This document shows, in pieces, positions 14,024 through 14,115 of a stretch of DNA of 14,115 nt. The stretch's first letter is position 1. Each line of letters begins with the position of its first letter. Origin of the DNA: an uncultured Verrucomicrobiota bacterium (GTDB taxonomy: Bacteria > Verrucomicrobiota > Verrucomicrobiia > Limisphaerales > UBA9464); contig CAIYFP010000073.1 of assembly GCA_903925515.1 (NCBI GenBank), positions 1 through 14,115 on the forward strand, read 5' to 3'. The translations under genes were made by a program, and so were the position numbers. The notes beneath the pieces were generated by a model, which worked only from the letters and a program-made list of their open reading frames with translations, did no database searches and had not been told where the DNA came from.

Positions 14024-14115
14024 TGTCGTGTCTCACAAATGGCTGGTGTTTCGCCGCGAGGGATTTTCGTGTCCAACGAGGCGCGAGTGACGAGCAGACC
14101 CGCAGAGGTCTGTGA
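14024..14115. other. Right-edge non-coding stretch with a small hairpin
   Basis: The 92 bp after the oxidoreductase stop contain a short hairpin, CAGACC (14095-14100) with GGTCTG (14107-14112), six bases apart. The phrase GAGGCGCGAGTGACGAGCAG looks like repeat or mobile-element edge DNA, similar in flavour to the GGCGA-rich stretch at 120-170. No gene is seen. This is a weak impression from composition. Confidence 0.3.

Overview
The window is GC-rich bacterial DNA that most resembles a member of the Verrucomicrobiota. That is an inference from content: a pseudopilin ending in a CDGH...WNADNEP-type tail, a GldA/GldF/GldG plus DUF4340 transport operon, a Gfo/Idh oxidoreductase, an orphan PTS-type EIIC permease and a secreted family I associate with Verrucomicrobiota/Planctomycetota. 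No rRNA, tRNA or CRISPR array was seen.

Layout. (1) 1-282 is the right end of an IS3-family insertion sequence, with the C-terminus of its transposase cut short by a TAG. The element interrupts a minus-strand gene whose first 64 codons survive at 283-476 and read as the N-terminus of a DUF499-type AAA+ ATPase. (2) 623-2483, minus strand, holds three genes: a small DUF4236 membrane protein, a 102-aa unknown, and a secreted 418-aa protein of unknown function 3 bp behind it. (3) 2555-7506, minus strand, is a four-gene operon: ABC ATPase (GldA-like), ABC-2 permease (GldF-like), GldG-like auxiliary protein and DUF4340 membrane-anchored protein. (4) 7764-11010, plus strand, is a three-gene operon with 4-bp stop/start overlaps (ATGA, then GTGA): a GH84 beta-N-acetylglucosaminidase, a GNAT acetyltransferase and a lactose/cellobiose/chitobiose-type EIIC permease. 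(5) 11306-12109, minus strand, is a type II secretion/type IV pilus-like pseudopilin, followed by a hairpin terminator. (6) 12110-12865 is a long stretch with no recognisable gene. (7) 12866-14023, plus strand, is a Gfo/Idh/MocA oxidoreductase. The last 92 bp look like intergenic or repeat DNA.

Two points stand out. First, the GH84 and GNAT genes are the two halves of human O-GlcNAcase (OGA): a GH84 catalytic domain and a C-terminal acetyltransferase-like domain. Here they are separate, translationally coupled genes, and the GNAT keeps the acetyl-CoA-binding motif that the human domain is known to have lost. The coupled EIIC gene suggests uptake and processing of an N-acetylglucosamine-containing sugar. 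Second, a 69-bp palindromic element occurs twice in opposite orientation (11010-11078 minus, 12638-12706 plus) on either side of the pseudopilin gene. The copies match at 52 of 69 positions without gaps and show a compensatory base-pair change in the stem, which suggests a selected structure.

The four genes of region 3 would form one membrane machine: ATPase and permease make the ABC core, and GldG-like and DUF4340 are membrane-anchored periplasmic partners. What it transports cannot be told from the sequence.
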